From: Eubacterium sp. An11 | Lineage (GTDB): Bacteria > Bacillota > Clostridia > Lachnospirales > Lachnospiraceae | Direction: 5' to 3' | NCBI RefSeq assembly: GCF_002161065.1 | Contig: NZ_NFLV01000002.1 | Coordinates: 62,001-126,000, forward strand | Length of the DNA: 64,000 nt | Part shown: positions 13,905 to 23,085 of the stretch, piece after piece | Position numbering within the stretch: the stretch's first letter is position 1 | Layout of the letters: every line of letters begins with the position of its first letter | Notes under the pieces: generated by a model | Database searches by the model: none | What the model was told of the DNA's origin: nothing | Seen by the model: only the letters and a program-made list of their open reading frames with translations | Position numbers and translations under genes: made by a program

Positions 13905-16900
13905 TTACGCAATACCTTTCTTTCGGTTTTCCCGCTTCTGCTGTTTGTTCAGCTGTACGGCCGTATATGGCGCAGATACTCTGGCCACTTCTTTGCCATC
14001 AATGACAACCGGTACTTCAATCGTTCCGTCCATATAGTAACCATATTGGTACTTTTCGTTGAGTTCTCCATCATAACTGCCCGCGAAGGCCATGCGCGGC
14101 GTGGCCGGAATGCTGATCACCCGGTCCATGGTCCGTGCGACCACATGCCGCATACCCAGGACTGCATTGACAAATCCCTGGATGGTATCTGCACCGATAC
14201 CATAAAATACTTTGGACGGAGAGTGAGATTTCAGTTTTTTCTTGGTACTTTTGGTTGCTGTCTTGGTCGTCTTCTTCGTGGCCTTTTTTACCTTTTTCTG
14301 GCTTTTTTTCGACGAGATACCTTTGGCCAGACCAGTGGAAATGCCTTCCCCAATTTCAACCGATGCAGAAATATTTTTTCCTGTCGTAACAGACGTAGCA
14401 ACCTGCGTCAGGCTGGATGCCACATTTTTACCAATCTGCGCAATCTGTTCATCCAGCTTCGTCAGTGCCGCCGTAACCTGACTGATATAGTTTTGATTCA
14501 GCAGGTCCAGCTGATCTTGATAGTACGTTTTTGATACCTTATTTGCCGTATCTGTAAACTTCTGATAGCTCTTACCGTAGGCAATCAGCTCCGCATCACT
14601 CTTTTTCAGGAGAGCATTGGTATAATTGAGCCCTTCTGCCATATCCATGCCCAGGATCTCATCCATAAATCCGCTCGGCATGAGCTTTTTCAGTTTCTCC
14701 AGATTCTTTCCGTACTGCTCCACTTGTTTGGTCGCAGCGTCAAAGTCTTTGAAGGACGTAAATCCATAGCTGTCGGACGTCATCAGGTCTCCGACATCAG
14801 AAAGCTTGTCATAAAAGGCATCCCTTTTGCTGATGATATCATCGTACTGAGACTGGAAGGTCTCACCCAGGGAGGAGAGCTGGTTCTGCGTGGCAGAGAT
14901 CATCTGACTTGCCTGATTCTCCAGAGACTTTGTGTACTTGTTATAGCTCTTCTCCAGCTTTTTCTGCTGCTTTTCAATCTCTTTGCGCTGTGCCTGGATA
15001 TTCTTCTTCCGGTTACCCTTTGCCTTCTTCTCCTGTTTTTCCAGCCGCTTATCCGACTTCTCCAGCCGTTTTGTGATGGAATTATATTTCTTCTTGATGG
15101 TCTTTTCCTGCTTGGAGGTCTGCTTATTGACTGTCGCCTCATAGGACTCTCCCAGGCTGTCTGCCATAGATTGATAATTTCCACCAGCAATTGCCTGTTT
15201 CATGGCCGCAAGCGTTGTCGTTGCCAGACTCTGCGCTGCCTTGGCGGCGTTCTTTGTATTCTTTTTGATCGCCTTAGCAAAACCGGCCACATAGTCTTTA
15301 CCATATCCGGCTGTCACTCTGGACGGAGAATGGATCTTTGCCTTGGCCGTGATGGCCTTATTGGCTGCTGCAACCATCCGGCTCGCTGCCGCTTCAATCT
15401 GGGACAGATAAGCGTTCATGCCGGCCGCAAAACCGGCGCTGATCTGGGTACCGGCCGCCCTTGCTCCGGCAGCACCGGAATTCAACCGGGCAATCACTTT
15501 GGATACTGCCTGTGATGCAATGCCTGGTGCTTTGTTCAACCCATTTTTCAGGGCATTGGTGTATCCGGTTCCCGTCTGCTTTCCGGCCTTTTTCGATGTT
15601 CCCGCTGGTTTCTCCATGGACGAGGTGATATCATCCATGTTTTGGGTCGTGATCGATGCGGAATCTCCCAGTCCGGACAATAACTCCGTACTGAACCCGC
15701 TGCCAATCTCGCTGCCGGCACTCTTCGCAGCACCGGCGCCGGCGGAGAAGGTCTGCGTCACATCATTGGTCACATTCGATGCCGCCGTGGTGACGTTGGA
15801 AGACCCGGCCGCAATTCCCTCTGCAGCACCAGAAGACGTTTCCTCACCGCCTTTTTTACCGCCGGCGAACCAATCACCGATACCGCCAAAGAAGGAACCA
15901 ATCTTTCCGCCAATCTTAGAAAGTCCTCCGAAGATACCCTCTCCAATGGCGCTGACAATCTGAATACCTACTGAAATCCAGTCCGTACTCATGATTGTAT
16001 CAACCAGAGACGAAATGACCGTCGGAATGGCAGAAATCAGCTGCGGGATCGCCGCGATGAGGCCGCCCGCCAGCGTAGCGATGATCTGCGCTGCTGTCGT
16101 CAAAATCTGCGGCAGGTTCTGGCCAATGCCACTGATAAACGACGTGACTGCCTGCGTGGCCGATGAGATCAATGTAGGCAGGCTGGCAACAACTCCCTGG
16201 GCCAATCCCAGAAGGAGCTGCATACCCGTGGTAATCAGCTGCGGGATTGCCGATGCAACGCTGACCACAAACTGGCCAATCATGGTCGCCGCTGAAGAAA
16301 TCAGGGACGGTGCCGCTGCTGCCACGCCGCTGACAAGACTCGCGATAATCTGAGTACCGCCACCGATCAGCGCTGGCAGGTTCGCCGTGATTGTATTCAT
16401 CAGACCAGTCACCAGCTGCGCGCCCGAACTGATCAACCCCGGCAGCGCGCTGGATATGCCATTCGCCAGATTACTGATAATCTGCGGCCCCTGCTGCTGC
16501 GCCATGGCAAGCATCTGGTCAATCTGCGTTCCGAACTGCTGATAAATCAGTCCCAGTCCTGCCAGAACAACACCGACCATGGCTGCCGGCATAATCGCCT
16601 TGAGTGCCACTCCCATCATGGATGTGAGCCCACTGGCCACCGTACCTCCCAGATTCAGGATGCTGCTGGCTACTGTCTGAATCGGCCCAAGAATTGTACC
16701 TACCCGGCCACCAAAAGAGGAAAGAGCACTGGTGGCGCCCTTGATTTTTGAGGTCAGGCCTTTGGAAATGCTATTTCCAAAACCAGAAATCTTTTCTCCC
16801 GTATTGGCAAACACGCTCCATACTTTGGTGCCGGATTCTGACAGTTTCGGACTGATGGCTTCCATAGACATCGCGATTTTTGCGCCATAATCATCAATGC

Positions 16901-18056
16901 CGCTGCCAAGGGATGCAAAGGATTTCTTAATACCTCTGACATTTTTTAAAGCACTTTTCGATATTCCGGAAAAACTCAGCCCCTTCGTTACGCTCTCCGG
17001 AATCTTAAACTTGCTGACCAGCCCTGTGACGCCGCGGAACGCTCCGGCAAAATCATTGATATGTGTCACCGCAAATGCCGCTACCAGCACGCCGCCGATC
17101 TTCTGGGCTGTTGGTATCAGGTTTCCCATATGCTGCTCGATGGCTGCGATACCGCCCTCCATGCCGCCTTCTGAAAATCCCTTGATGACTTTATTCAGTG
17201 CCTTGGTAAACGGTGTAATCTTCTGTGCCAGTGCATTTCCGTCAATGGCACTCAGTTTATCTATGATGGCCGAAATGGCTTTCACACCGGTATCCGACAG
17301 CTTCTCAAACGCTGGCTGCAGCTTATTGGCCGCCGTCTCCTGCAGGCCATCCATGGCTTGTCCGACCGTTTTGTATGTCGTTGCCATCTTTGTGAATTTC
17401 TCGGATGTCCCTGCCGCTGCTATGGCGTCAAAGAACTCCTGGGTGCTTATGGTCCCTGCCTGTACATCTTTGATGAGCTGCTGGGTCGATTTCCCCATTT
17501 GCTTCGCCACAGCCGCAATGCCGGCCGGTGTTTGTTCCACCATCAGCTTGAAATCCTGCCACTGGATGTACGGCTTTGCTGCCATCTGCGTTGCCTGCTG
17601 AGACAATGTCTTCATGGCCTGTGCGGGGTTTTCTGCTGCCGATGCCAGGCCACCGAAGCCTTTCACCAGCTTCGTGGTGCTTTTTGTGCCGACTGCCGAC
17701 AACTGCGCATAGGTGGACGCCATATCGGATGAGCTGTAAATGGTCTGCTCCGCAAAGGTCTGCAGTTGCTTCTGCACTTTGGCGATCTGCTTTTCACTCT
17801 TTCCGGAAATGTCCATGTTGGACCGGAAGGTCTTCCAGGTCGCCGTGGCGGAACTCAGTTCCCCGGCCATGGACCGGATACCGTTTGATACTGTACTGAT
17901 CGCTGAGTTGGCAACGGCCATGCCGGCGCCAATCCCCAGCCCGCTTTTGAATTTATCTGCAAAGGAATCCGTCACTTTGGACGCTTTCTTCATCGCGGCT
18001 GTGAATCCAGAGTCCGCCGCTGACAAAACAGCTTTCACGCTATAGCTTTCCGGCAA
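13905..18056 (-). CDS. Tail tape measure protein
   Basis: This is a 1383-residue tape measure. The N-terminal part (about 60-260) has the conserved tape-measure core (ATWKTFRSNMDISGKSEKQI; STYAQLSAVGTKSTTKLVKG; QWQDFKLMVEQTPAGIAAVA). The middle (about 465-720) holds repeated hydrophobic helices spaced about 40 residues apart (GLISSGAQLVTGLM-type units). Long coiled coils follow (about 980-1090), and two SPSRV/SPSKV segments recur (about 913 and 1288). Length implies a tail of roughly 200 nm by the usual 1.5 angstrom per residue rule. It is preceded by the G/GT chaperone genes. Confidence 0.95.
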   Translation of the reverse strand: MPESYSVKAVLSAADSGFTAAMKKASKVTDSFADKFKSGLGIGAGMAVANSAISTVSNGIRSMAGELSSATATWKTFRSNMDISGKSEKQIAKVQKQLQTFAEQTIYSSSDMASTYAQLSAVGTKSTTKLVKGFGGLASAAENPAQAMKTLSQQATQMAAKPYIQWQDFKLMVEQTPAGIAAVAKQMGKSTQQLIKDVQAGTISTQEFFDAIAAAGTSEKFTKMATTYKTVGQAMDGLQETAANKLQPAFEKLSDTGVKAISAIIDKLSAIDGNALAQKITPFTKALNKVIKGFSEGGMEGGIAAIEQHMGNLIPTAQKIGGVLVAAFAVTHINDFAGAFRGVTGLVSKFKIPESVTKGLSFSGISKSALKNVRGIKKSFASLGSGIDDYGAKIAMSMEAISPKLSESGTKVWSVFANTGEKISGFGNSISKGLTSKIKGATSALSSFGGRVGTILGPIQTVASSILNLGGTVASGLTSMMGVALKAIMPAAMVGVVLAGLGLIYQQFGTQIDQMLAMAQQQGPQIISNLANGISSALPGLISSGAQLVTGLMNTITANLPALIGGGTQIIASLVSGVAAAAPSLISSAATMIGQFVVSVASAIPQLITTGMQLLLGLAQGVVASLPTLISSATQAVTSFISGIGQNLPQILTTAAQIIATLAGGLIAAIPQLISAIPTVISSLVDTIMSTDWISVGIQIVSAIGEGIFGGLSKIGGKIGSFFGGIGDWFAGGKKGGEETSSGAAEGIAAGSSNVTTAASNVTNDVTQTFSAGAGAAKSAGSEIGSGFSTELLSGLGDSASITTQNMDDITSSMEKPAGTSKKAGKQTGTGYTNALKNGLNKAPGIASQAVSKVIARLNSGAAGARAAGTQISAGFAAGMNAYLSQIEAAASRMVAAANKAITAKAKIHSPSRVTAGYGKDYVAGFAKAIKKNTKNAAKAAQSLATTTLAAMKQAIAGGNYQSMADSLGESYEATVNKQTSKQEKTIKKKYNSITKRLEKSDKRLEKQEKKAKGNRKKNIQAQRKEIEKQQKKLEKSYNKYTKSLENQASQMISATQNQLSSLGETFQSQYDDIISKRDAFYDKLSDVGDLMTSDSYGFTSFKDFDAATKQVEQYGKNLEKLKKLMPSGFMDEILGMDMAEGLNYTNALLKKSDAELIAYGKSYQKFTDTANKVSKTYYQDQLDLLNQNYISQVTAALTKLDEQIAQIGKNVASSLTQVATSVTTGKNISASVEIGEGISTGLAKGISSKKSQKKVKKATKKTTKTATKSTKKKLKSHSPSKVFYGIGADTIQGFVNAVLGMRHVVARTMDRVISIPATPRMAFAGSYDGELNEKYQYGYYMDGTIEVPVVIDGKEVARVSAPYTAVQLNKQQKRENRKKGIA

Positions 18057-18353
18057 TTATCCGTCACCTCTTTTCTCTTTCAAATGTTTGCTCAGCCTGG
18101 AAAAACGGCTGTCTGTTTTCTTTTCCTTCTTCCGTTTTTCTATGACTTCCTTGACTTCCTGCGCATAGTTGAAGAACTGCTTAAACCGTCGGTAAACCGG
18201 TCTGCCACTCTTCTTCCGTCCCTGCACTACAAAATTCAGGAACGCCTGCTCATGCAGCCGATAGTCCGTATCCACATCCCGAAGCTCTGCCGCTTTTACC
18301 AGCAGCTCATACTCCCGCATCGTGAGCTGATCAACCTGAGCAAAAGAAGTCAA
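18057..18353 (-). CDS. Tail assembly chaperone T part, frameshift product
   Basis: The open frame in this phase actually extends upstream to 18497, and the nominal TTG start has no ribosome site. It is most likely expressed as the extension of the G protein at 18422-18769 by a -1 ribosomal frameshift at TTTTTTA (18491-18497). The fused product would be about 237 residues. The T part is basic and helical (FFNYAQEVKEVIEKRKKEKK), as in other GT chaperones that bind tape measure and tail tube. It ends one base before the tape measure start. Confidence 0.8.
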   Translation of the reverse strand: MTSFAQVDQLTMREYELLVKAAELRDVDTDYRLHEQAFLNFVVQGRKKSGRPVYRRFKQFFNYAQEVKEVIEKRKKEKKTDSRFSRLSKHLKEKRGDG

Positions 18354-18421
18354 ATGAAGAAAACGGAAGCAGGTGAGGGCAATTTCCTCATAGTCTGCTT
18401 CCGTCAGTTCCCGGCAGGCAA

Positions 18422-18769
18422 TTATTCCTGGAGTTCCTTGAGTGCTGTCTGTACTTTCTCCATCAATTTCTTCGTACAGTTGTTCTTCTCTAAAAAATCA
18501 ACCACCTTTTCTGTCAGCTCGTCTAAGTCTTCACCCTCTTCGATATATTCTTCCAAGGCTTTAGCGGTGATCCGCGGTGTCTGCCCTTTGTTGGCTGCCA
18601 TAAGAATGTCGCACAAGCTGGTTGGGTCACCCTCACCGATCAGGTTGGCAACATTGTACCGGAAGCCGACCTCTTCTCCATTAACAATCCGCGTCTTGTT
18701 AATCTCCCGCAGAAAACCAATACCAAATTTAAACGGGTACATTTTTCCATTGATTTCTAATTCAAACAT
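18422..18769 (-). CDS. Tail assembly chaperone (gpG-like)
   Basis: This is a 115-residue protein of the Firmicute tail chaperone type (MFELEINGKMYPFKFGIGFL; EEVGFRYNVANLIGEGDPTS), which coats the tape measure during tail assembly. It lies between the major tail protein and tape measure, as in lambda G. Codons 91-93 (GAT TTT TTA) hold a canonical slippery heptamer that leads into the -1 frame. Confidence 0.88.
   Translation of the reverse strand: MFELEINGKMYPFKFGIGFLREINKTRIVNGEEVGFRYNVANLIGEGDPTSLCDILMAANKGQTPRITAKALEEYIEEGEDLDELTEKVVDFLEKNNCTKKLMEKVQTALKELQE
18491..18497 (-). promoter_or_regulatory. -1 frameshift slippery site TTTTTTA
   Basis: In the zero frame this reads T TTT TTA, a canonical X XXY YYZ heptamer. 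The -1 frame has a TGA immediately upstream and is then open for 145 codons to 18057, so the site sits at the very first usable position. Slippage would fuse G and T in the ratio needed for tail assembly. Confidence 0.8.
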
Positions 18770-18786
18770 AACTTAAATCCTCCTTA

Positions 18787-19317
18787 TCACTCTTCTGTCT
18801 GCACGGTCGTATCGGTAAATACATAGGCTGCCTGGTCCTGCTGTTCTGCCGTTACCGTAACCTCTCCTCTTGCTCCGCTGCCGTTAATTCCGAATGTGAG
18901 CGAAATTTCTGCATTGTCTTCCGCATTGGTTGTCTTTTCAAACTCTGTGATGTATCCCTGGAAATACATTCCTTTAAATTTGTTCTGGCCAGTGCTGGCC
19001 GGCTCGTCCAGGTTCGCTTCCCAGATTTCAATCAGCTCATCACTATCCATAGCGTCTTCCAGCGCGTCGATGTTCGTATCACCTTTTGACAGAATGGATG
19101 TTGCTGTAATCTCTGTCTCAGCAGTTCCAGGCGTCCGGATGCTGCCGTCCTTTGTGGCAGTGGCATCGGCATCTTTGCTTTTTGTCCTGCCGTTTTCTGT
19201 GGCAAATGCAATCTGCCACGCTGCTTTTGTTGCGGCATCCTTGGCAATCCGGTACAGATAAACAATCCTTTTACCCGCGACCGCCTCCGCAAACAGCTGT
19301 AATCCATATAAATTCAT
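18787..19317 (-). CDS. Major tail tube protein
   Basis: This is a 176-residue major tail protein of the TP901-1 type, with TKSKDADATATKDGSIRTPG, TEITATSILS and FEKTTNAEDNAEISLTFGIN. The N-terminus carries LYGLQLFAEAVAGK. The LQLFA motif is of the type cut by Prp proteases, and a Prp-like gene lies at 22734-23021. If cleaved, about ten residues would be removed before tube assembly. Confidence 0.88.
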   Translation of the reverse strand: MNLYGLQLFAEAVAGKRIVYLYRIAKDAATKAAWQIAFATENGRTKSKDADATATKDGSIRTPGTAETEITATSILSKGDTNIDALEDAMDSDELIEIWEANLDEPASTGQNKFKGMYFQGYITEFEKTTNAEDNAEISLTFGINGSGARGEVTVTAEQQDQAAYVFTDTTVQTEE

Positions 19318-19329
19318 GTGTCATACCTC

Positions 19330-19713
19330 CTATGAAAATTTAAACTCCACTTCTAACAGGCCGTGAAGAAGCGGAGTCTTTGTCGTGTTATCTGGGAGAA
19401 TCCGCTGGTCTACGTTCCGCAGCTGCCAGGCAAAATTCTCCGTATGTTCCAATCGCCGGCATATCCTTTTGATCTCCAGCAGCATCTGCGACACCGTGCC
19501 GCGCTGCCTCGGATTGTTATGCCAGATATGGATCGTCTGGAAGACATTTCCGAAGACTGCCGTCTTGTTGGTGTCATCAGTCATATGGCTGTCCGCCAGA
19601 TAAACAAAGGGATACGGCGTTCCCTCCGGCGGGAGGAAGGTATCATATACGTCGTATCCCTTATCTCCAATTTGTAATAATAATGCTGTAAATAATTCCT
19701 GCTGTGGGTCCAC
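19330..19713 (-). CDS. Tail terminator / completion protein
   Basis: This is a 127-residue protein with the DUF3168-like tail terminator pattern: PYPFVYLADSHMTDDTNKTA, a central FQTIHIWH, and a C-terminal strand TPLLHGLLEVEFKF. It caps the tail tube where it joins the head. Its position between the gp10-like protein and the tube protein is the standard one. Confidence 0.75.
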   Translation of the reverse strand: MDPQQELFTALLLQIGDKGYDVYDTFLPPEGTPYPFVYLADSHMTDDTNKTAVFGNVFQTIHIWHNNPRQRGTVSQMLLEIKRICRRLEHTENFAWQLRNVDQRILPDNTTKTPLLHGLLEVEFKFS

Positions 19714-19717
19714 GTTA

Positions 19718-20071
19718 TCACCTCACAAGCTTGTCCATATCTTTTTTGAACTGTTCTTTCTGGGAATCAAATGCAGGTTTGATAAATGGTTCCGGCTCCA
19801 TAAAACGAGTCCCATATTCTACATAAGGGGAATATTCAGTGGTTGGCCCCACCTCCGCAGTCAACCCATTATCTTTTATGGTCGTAAAAATACTGCCCGC
19901 CGTATCGCCATGGGAATAGCCCTTCACGAATGCAGACTCTGTATTCTTCTTCATTTTTTCGTTCATCTGGTCTCCATTTTTCTGCACCACTGTTTTTACT
20001 TTATCCATGGATGCGTTGGCTTTGAGCTTCATTTGCAACCGCTCAATCCCCACAATTTTTACTTTTGGCAT
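19718..20071 (-). CDS. HK97 gp10-like head-tail protein
   Basis: This is a 117-residue protein from the ATG at 20071 (GGAGGTGCAGAGGG upstream). It shows the HK97-gp10 pattern: IVGIERLQMKLKANAS, GDTAGSIFTTIKDNGLTAEV, and YSPYVEYGTRFMEPEPFIKP. It takes part in tail completion. It overlaps the head-closure gene by 29 bases. Confidence 0.85.
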   Translation of the reverse strand: MPKVKIVGIERLQMKLKANASMDKVKTVVQKNGDQMNEKMKKNTESAFVKGYSHGDTAGSIFTTIKDNGLTAEVGPTTEYSPYVEYGTRFMEPEPFIKPAFDSQKEQFKKDMDKLVR

Positions 20072-20375
20072 CCCTCTGCACCTCCGATACGATAAATGTA
20101 TGCTTTGTGCGAAGCCTCCGGGAAGAATCCACCTGATACACCGCATTGCCGACACGGATCCGGTCGAATGAGCAGTCATAATGATTCTGCAGTTGAATGG
20201 TCAGGCTTCCCTGCTTCATCTGTCCGTATACCTGCATGATTCTCTCTGTGCCGGTATTCATGACCGAAGCATACCGCATGGATTCCTCCACAGGGCCTTC
20301 CACATAATCACCGGTTGATGGGTCATAGCGCGGCGGGGTGAACCTCTGGAAATAAATAGGTGTGTCATATCTCAT
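20043..20375 (-). CDS. Head closure / head-tail joining protein
   Basis: This is a 110-residue protein of the Phage_H_T_join family (SPP1 gp16-like). It has a small beta-barrel pattern (MRYDTPIYFQRFTPPRYDPS; RYASVMNTGTERIMQVYG; RLRTKHTFIVSEVQR). It closes the connector after packaging. It overlaps the connector gene by four bases (ATGA-type). Confidence 0.82.
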   Translation of the reverse strand: MRYDTPIYFQRFTPPRYDPSTGDYVEGPVEESMRYASVMNTGTERIMQVYGQMKQGSLTIQLQNHYDCSFDRIRVGNAVYQVDSSRRLRTKHTFIVSEVQRDAKSKNCGD

Positions 20376-20704
20376 GCCCAGCGAATCCCTCCTTTAGATA
20401 TGTCAATGTTTTTCATATCTTTGTATGCCTGGATATCATCCATATATGGGTCAAAATCAGAGCTGAGGAAGCTGGTGCTTTCACCTTCCACCGTATGGGA
20501 CTGCGTTCCTTCTGACCCAATCCGGTTGTATCGGACAATGGATACTTCCGTGACAATATAATCCAGGTCGTTTTCCGGGTCAATGCCTCCCAGAAGGACT
20601 TTGAGCCTCGCCTTTGTCGTGTCCAAAATCCAGTTGAGTTTCTTATCCAGCTCTTCATCCTCCTGACCGGACAGCCCAAGCATCCTCTTCAGATCTTCCA
20701 GCAT
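20372..20704 (-). CDS. Head-tail connector (gp6-like adaptor)
   Basis: This is a 110-residue helical protein of the Phage_connect_1 (gp6/gp15-like) type: LKRMLGLSGQEDEELDKKLN, ILDTTKARLKVLLG, and VTEVSIVRYNRIGSEGTQSH. It forms the ring under the portal. It follows the capsid gene as in HK97-like phages. Confidence 0.85.
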   Translation of the reverse strand: MLEDLKRMLGLSGQEDEELDKKLNWILDTTKARLKVLLGGIDPENDLDYIVTEVSIVRYNRIGSEGTQSHTVEGESTSFLSSDFDPYMDDIQAYKDMKNIDISKGGIRWA

Positions 20705-20738
20705 AACGCCGCCTCCTTTCCGGCATCAGATCACCCAT

Positions 20739-22028
20739 TTATTTTTCAAAGGTAGCCTGGGCAAAGTTGAACGTAACTACAGATTCCTCATCTACCAGCA
20801 CTTCAAACGTATCCCCTTTCGTCACCCGGAATACATTATCTGCCTCCCACGGAATGCTCTGCTTAGTTTCAGAACCGTTCTTTTTGAATGTAATGTTCGT
20901 TCCGGATTTGGTCAGTTTAAATGGGAAGAAATAACCTTCCTGTTCTTCCGGCACACTCTCATTAAATCCAGTGTATCCCGTCACGTGTTTGAGTGTTCCG
21001 GTGACAGTTCCGTCTTCATAAACCTTCACATCGCTTCCGATGAGGGAGGAAATTCTCTTGCCGTACAGGGTCTGCCCCTGAGACGGAATCGTCAGTTTAT
21101 CCGGACTGATCTCCGCTTTTGTTTCCAATTTCACAAATGCTTCATCTTTCACGATCATGAAAGCAACATCCATCGTTACTCTGAGAGCCGCCAGCTCCTG
21201 TTCAAACAGATTGACCGGGGTACCGTCTGGATTTTTCAGTGTGGACAGCTGCGCGGACTCATCAATCTTGTAGGACATGCCGAACGGGATGCCGTAGTAC
21301 ATATAATCAAAATCACCGGCATACAGAATCCCCTTATCCAGTCCTTTCAAATCTACAACCGGAAGACCGTCAATTGTATTTGCCCCTCTATCATACAGAG
21401 ATTCCACAATCACGCCGTTCTGAATCTTATTGACGTTCCGCAGCGTGCTCCGGTTCTTCTTCGTGGAAATAAAAGCGTTCGCATCGTAGTCCTCATCATT
21501 CAGAGCATCCTCCATTGCCAGAATGTTATCATAGGTAATGCCACCGCTGATCAGGTTGCCCGCTGCCAGTGCAGATTCATCTACGGACTGAGGGAACGGG
21601 TTTTCGATGTTCAGAATCGCCGCTTCGTCAAATTTTTTATAAAACGCTTCTGCAATCTTTGGCCGCATCTGCTCAAAGAAGTCAGACATCTTGTAGTGCA
21701 GAAACTCTCTGGAACATGGAACGATGACACCCAGCTTCTTTGCTACCATCGTTACCTGCATCCACTGCGGTTTAGATGTCTGGATCTTCTCGCCCTCACC
21801 GACCCAGTAAGCACCTGGTCCTTTTGCGAAATATTCAAACTTCTTTTCTTTGCTGTCCATTTCCTCATATTTGGCCAGCTGCATCACTTTGCTGTTCTCC
21901 ATGATTTCTTCCAGGATCAGTGTGTTGTACTTCTCCGGAATTGTCCCGTCCTTATGCTCATACATCGTCACGTTGTCCGGATCAAATGTCTGGGCAAATA
22001 ACTGTAAAATCAGTTTCATCGCATTCAT
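20739..22028 (-). CDS. HK97-fold major capsid protein
   Basis: This is a 429-residue capsid protein from the ATG at 22028, behind GGAGGTAGATAGA. HK97-type features are seen: N-arm and E-loop region (FEYFAKGPGAYWVGEGEKIQ), MVAKKLGVIVPCSREFL, and FDEAAILNIENPFP. A C-terminal part of roughly 120 residues (from about 305) looks like an added Ig-like or decoration domain (VTGTLKHVTGYTGFNESVPE and on). The N-terminus carries LILQLFAQTFD, a Prp-type cleavage motif shared with scaffold and tail tube. Confidence 0.9.
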   Translation of the reverse strand: MNAMKLILQLFAQTFDPDNVTMYEHKDGTIPEKYNTLILEEIMENSKVMQLAKYEEMDSKEKKFEYFAKGPGAYWVGEGEKIQTSKPQWMQVTMVAKKLGVIVPCSREFLHYKMSDFFEQMRPKIAEAFYKKFDEAAILNIENPFPQSVDESALAAGNLISGGITYDNILAMEDALNDEDYDANAFISTKKNRSTLRNVNKIQNGVIVESLYDRGANTIDGLPVVDLKGLDKGILYAGDFDYMYYGIPFGMSYKIDESAQLSTLKNPDGTPVNLFEQELAALRVTMDVAFMIVKDEAFVKLETKAEISPDKLTIPSQGQTLYGKRISSLIGSDVKVYEDGTVTGTLKHVTGYTGFNESVPEEQEGYFFPFKLTKSGTNITFKKNGSETKQSIPWEADNVFRVTKGDTFEVLVDEESVVTFNFAQATFEK

Positions 22029-22042
22029 TCTATCTACCTCCA

Positions 22043-22633
22043 TTATTTAATAATCCTTGCTTTCTTTGCCATCTCACCAATATTGATGCCGGCCTTGCCA
22101 TTGGAAAAATGTCCGCTTTCCTTTGGTGTTGTCTGGCGGGCTTTCCCTTTGACAGCCTCATTTACGGCCGCATTAAATAAATTTGCGAACGAATCAACAG
22201 CTTCTTTAGTCTCCTTGGCATCCTTAGACACCATAAATGCCAGAAGCTCATCGGAAATATTGATACCCTTCTCTGAAAGCTGTTTTCTTGCCTCATCACG
22301 CATACCGGAAAGCGTTTTCTCATCCTCCAGCTCCTGGATGCGCTTCTCAAGCTGCTGCTGTTTGTACTCAGATTTCTCCTGGGCGTTCATTTTGGCAAGC
22401 TTCTTCGCCTCATCGTCCTCTTTCTGCCTAGTCTTCTCCCATTCAGCCTTCTTGCGCTTGATAAGTTCATCTACTTCTGCGTCGGTGTATTTCTTTTCCG
22501 GTTCCGGATCATCTTCGTCTGGCTCTGATCCTCCGGCGCCACCCGGCTTACCTTCTGGTTCAGGGCCTCCTTCGTCACCGCTTCCAGAATCATCCGCAAA
22601 CAGCTGCAAGTACAAAAATTCTTTCTTTCTCAT
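22043..22633 (-). CDS. Capsid scaffold protein (DUF4355)
   Basis: This is a 196-residue scaffold. An acidic, Gly/Pro/Glu-rich segment (about 15-45) is followed by a long coiled coil (about 48-120; DELIKRKKAEWEKTRQKEDD) and a helical end (NGKAGINIGEMAKKARII). It matches the DUF4355 family of Firmicute phage scaffolds. The N-terminus FLYLQLFADD is a Prp-type motif. Confidence 0.85.
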   Translation of the reverse strand: MRKKEFLYLQLFADDSGSGDEGGPEPEGKPGGAGGSEPDEDDPEPEKKYTDAEVDELIKRKKAEWEKTRQKEDDEAKKLAKMNAQEKSEYKQQQLEKRIQELEDEKTLSGMRDEARKQLSEKGINISDELLAFMVSKDAKETKEAVDSFANLFNAAVNEAVKGKARQTTPKESGHFSNGKAGINIGEMAKKARIIK

Positions 22634-22733
22634 GTTCTACCTCCGTATTTTTAAGATTTCACGCCTATCTGCCGTAGCTTTGAATGGTTCCACGCCTGCC
22701 ATATCCGTAAGGTTTACTGACACTCACGCCTGG

Positions 22734-23021
22734 TCACTCTATCCGGACATGGCCCGGATATTCTTCAGCAAACAAACAAATACCAATAAAAAAGGAATCC
22801 ACAAGAAGCATTCCTGCTTCCGACAGATTCCCGCAATGTATATCAACCCTTCCAGGCGATATCTCGTATTCAATTTTATCATCTGTTAAATCGTTGAGAG
22901 ATTTTACCAAGGACATGGTCAGCGCCGTCACACCGGCACAAACAATGTCTTTTCCAGCCTCTGCATATCCCGCATGGCCAGATACTGTGATTTTGTCCTT
23001 TCGGACACTTACTGCAATCAA
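22734..23021 (-). CDS. prp: Phage Prp-like cysteine protease
   Basis: This is a 95-residue protein matching ribosomal-processing cysteine protease Prp (YsxB family). The catalytic His is in VSGHAGYAEAGKDI, and the catalytic Cys is in VCAGVTALTMSLV. Host Prp cuts the N-terminal extension of ribosomal protein L27 after an LQ-F-F-A type motif. Here the gene lies between scaffold and MuF genes, and four phage structural proteins carry LQLFA or LQFFA. The sensible inference is that it trims head and tail proteins during assembly. Confidence 0.85.
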   Translation of the reverse strand: MIAVSVRKDKITVSGHAGYAEAGKDIVCAGVTALTMSLVKSLNDLTDDKIEYEISPGRVDIHCGNLSEAGMLLVDSFFIGICLFAEEYPGHVRIE

Positions 23022-23085
23022 TCACACCACTCCTTTACTGTTCCGGTCATTCCCCGCCGGTGGGAGATTATTGGATCACCGCCTC

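Noticed and set aside
14724-15515. A 263-codon plus-strand frame in the tape measure region
   Set aside because: It is a Leu-rich antisense shadow of the coiled-coil tape measure gene.
22634-22733. Three CACGCCT motifs between scaffold and protease genes
   Set aside because: They are only seven bases long and unevenly spaced, so likely chance.
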